This document shows, in pieces, positions 21,582-21,595 of a stretch of DNA of 21,595 nt. Every line of letters begins with the position of its first letter. Within the stretch, counting starts at the first letter, position 1. The notes under the pieces were generated by a model. The model was not told the origin of the DNA. It ran no database searches and was given only the letters and a program-made list of their open reading frames with translations. The stretch is from Baffinella frigidus (lineage: Eukaryota > Cryptophyceae > Cryptomonadales > Baffinellaceae): the NCBI GenBank assembly GCA_026770585.1, contig MU646314.1, forward strand, positions 25,633 through 47,227, read 5' to 3'. Position numbers and translations under genes: made by a program.

Positions 21582-21595
21582 GTAAAGACTGTTGA

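Overview
This is nuclear DNA from a flagellated alga-like eukaryote. Three things point there: many short GC-rich exons separated by GT-AG introns, degenerate copies of the plant/green-algal telomere unit TTTAGGG throughout the introns, and a clear orthologue of the ciliary gene ARMC2. A prasinophyte or other chlorophyte fits best, but a cryptophyte, haptophyte or dinoflagellate cannot be excluded. The listed long ORFs are nearly all shadows; the real coding sequence lies in exons of about 40-470 bases, most of them too short to stand out as ORFs.

Layout: two genes diverge from a ~290-base gap (9463-9749). On the minus strand, a ten-exon gene runs from ATG 9462 to a TAA at 842-840. It encodes about 267 residues with a basic Pro/Ala/Arg-rich start, a charged helical middle with a coiled coil, and a Pro/Gly-rich tail. 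I do not recognise the family. Every junction keeps phase. On the plus strand, ARMC2 starts at ATG 9750 and has 17 exons inside the window (about 722 codons); its 3' end lies beyond the window. ARMC2 is known in ciliates, algae and animals as an armadillo-repeat protein needed for radial spoke delivery to the axoneme. The head-to-head partner may therefore also be ciliary, but that is inference.

Introns hold four kinds of material: (1) degenerate TTTAGGG-like arrays, almost all with the C-rich strand on the mRNA sense strand of whichever gene they lie in; (2) a ~135-140 base TIR element family with an inner AAGTTGAC...GTCAACTT pair, twice sitting exactly two bases inside a splice donor; (3) several foldback families, one with a shared GTGTAGTAAATTT core; (4) partial or complete diverged copies ('echoes') of the neighbouring exons.

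The echoes are the most unusual feature. Most exons of both genes have one to five of them, many end at the correct splice junction, and several differ from the parent exon mainly at synonymous sites. Two echoes (15564-15620 and 4146-4234) are full-length, open, phase-compatible and flanked by usable splice signals, so they may be alternative exons. Before 840 (minus-strand gene end) the window holds foldbacks, a short exon-like direct repeat and a poly-G run, but no gene I can support.
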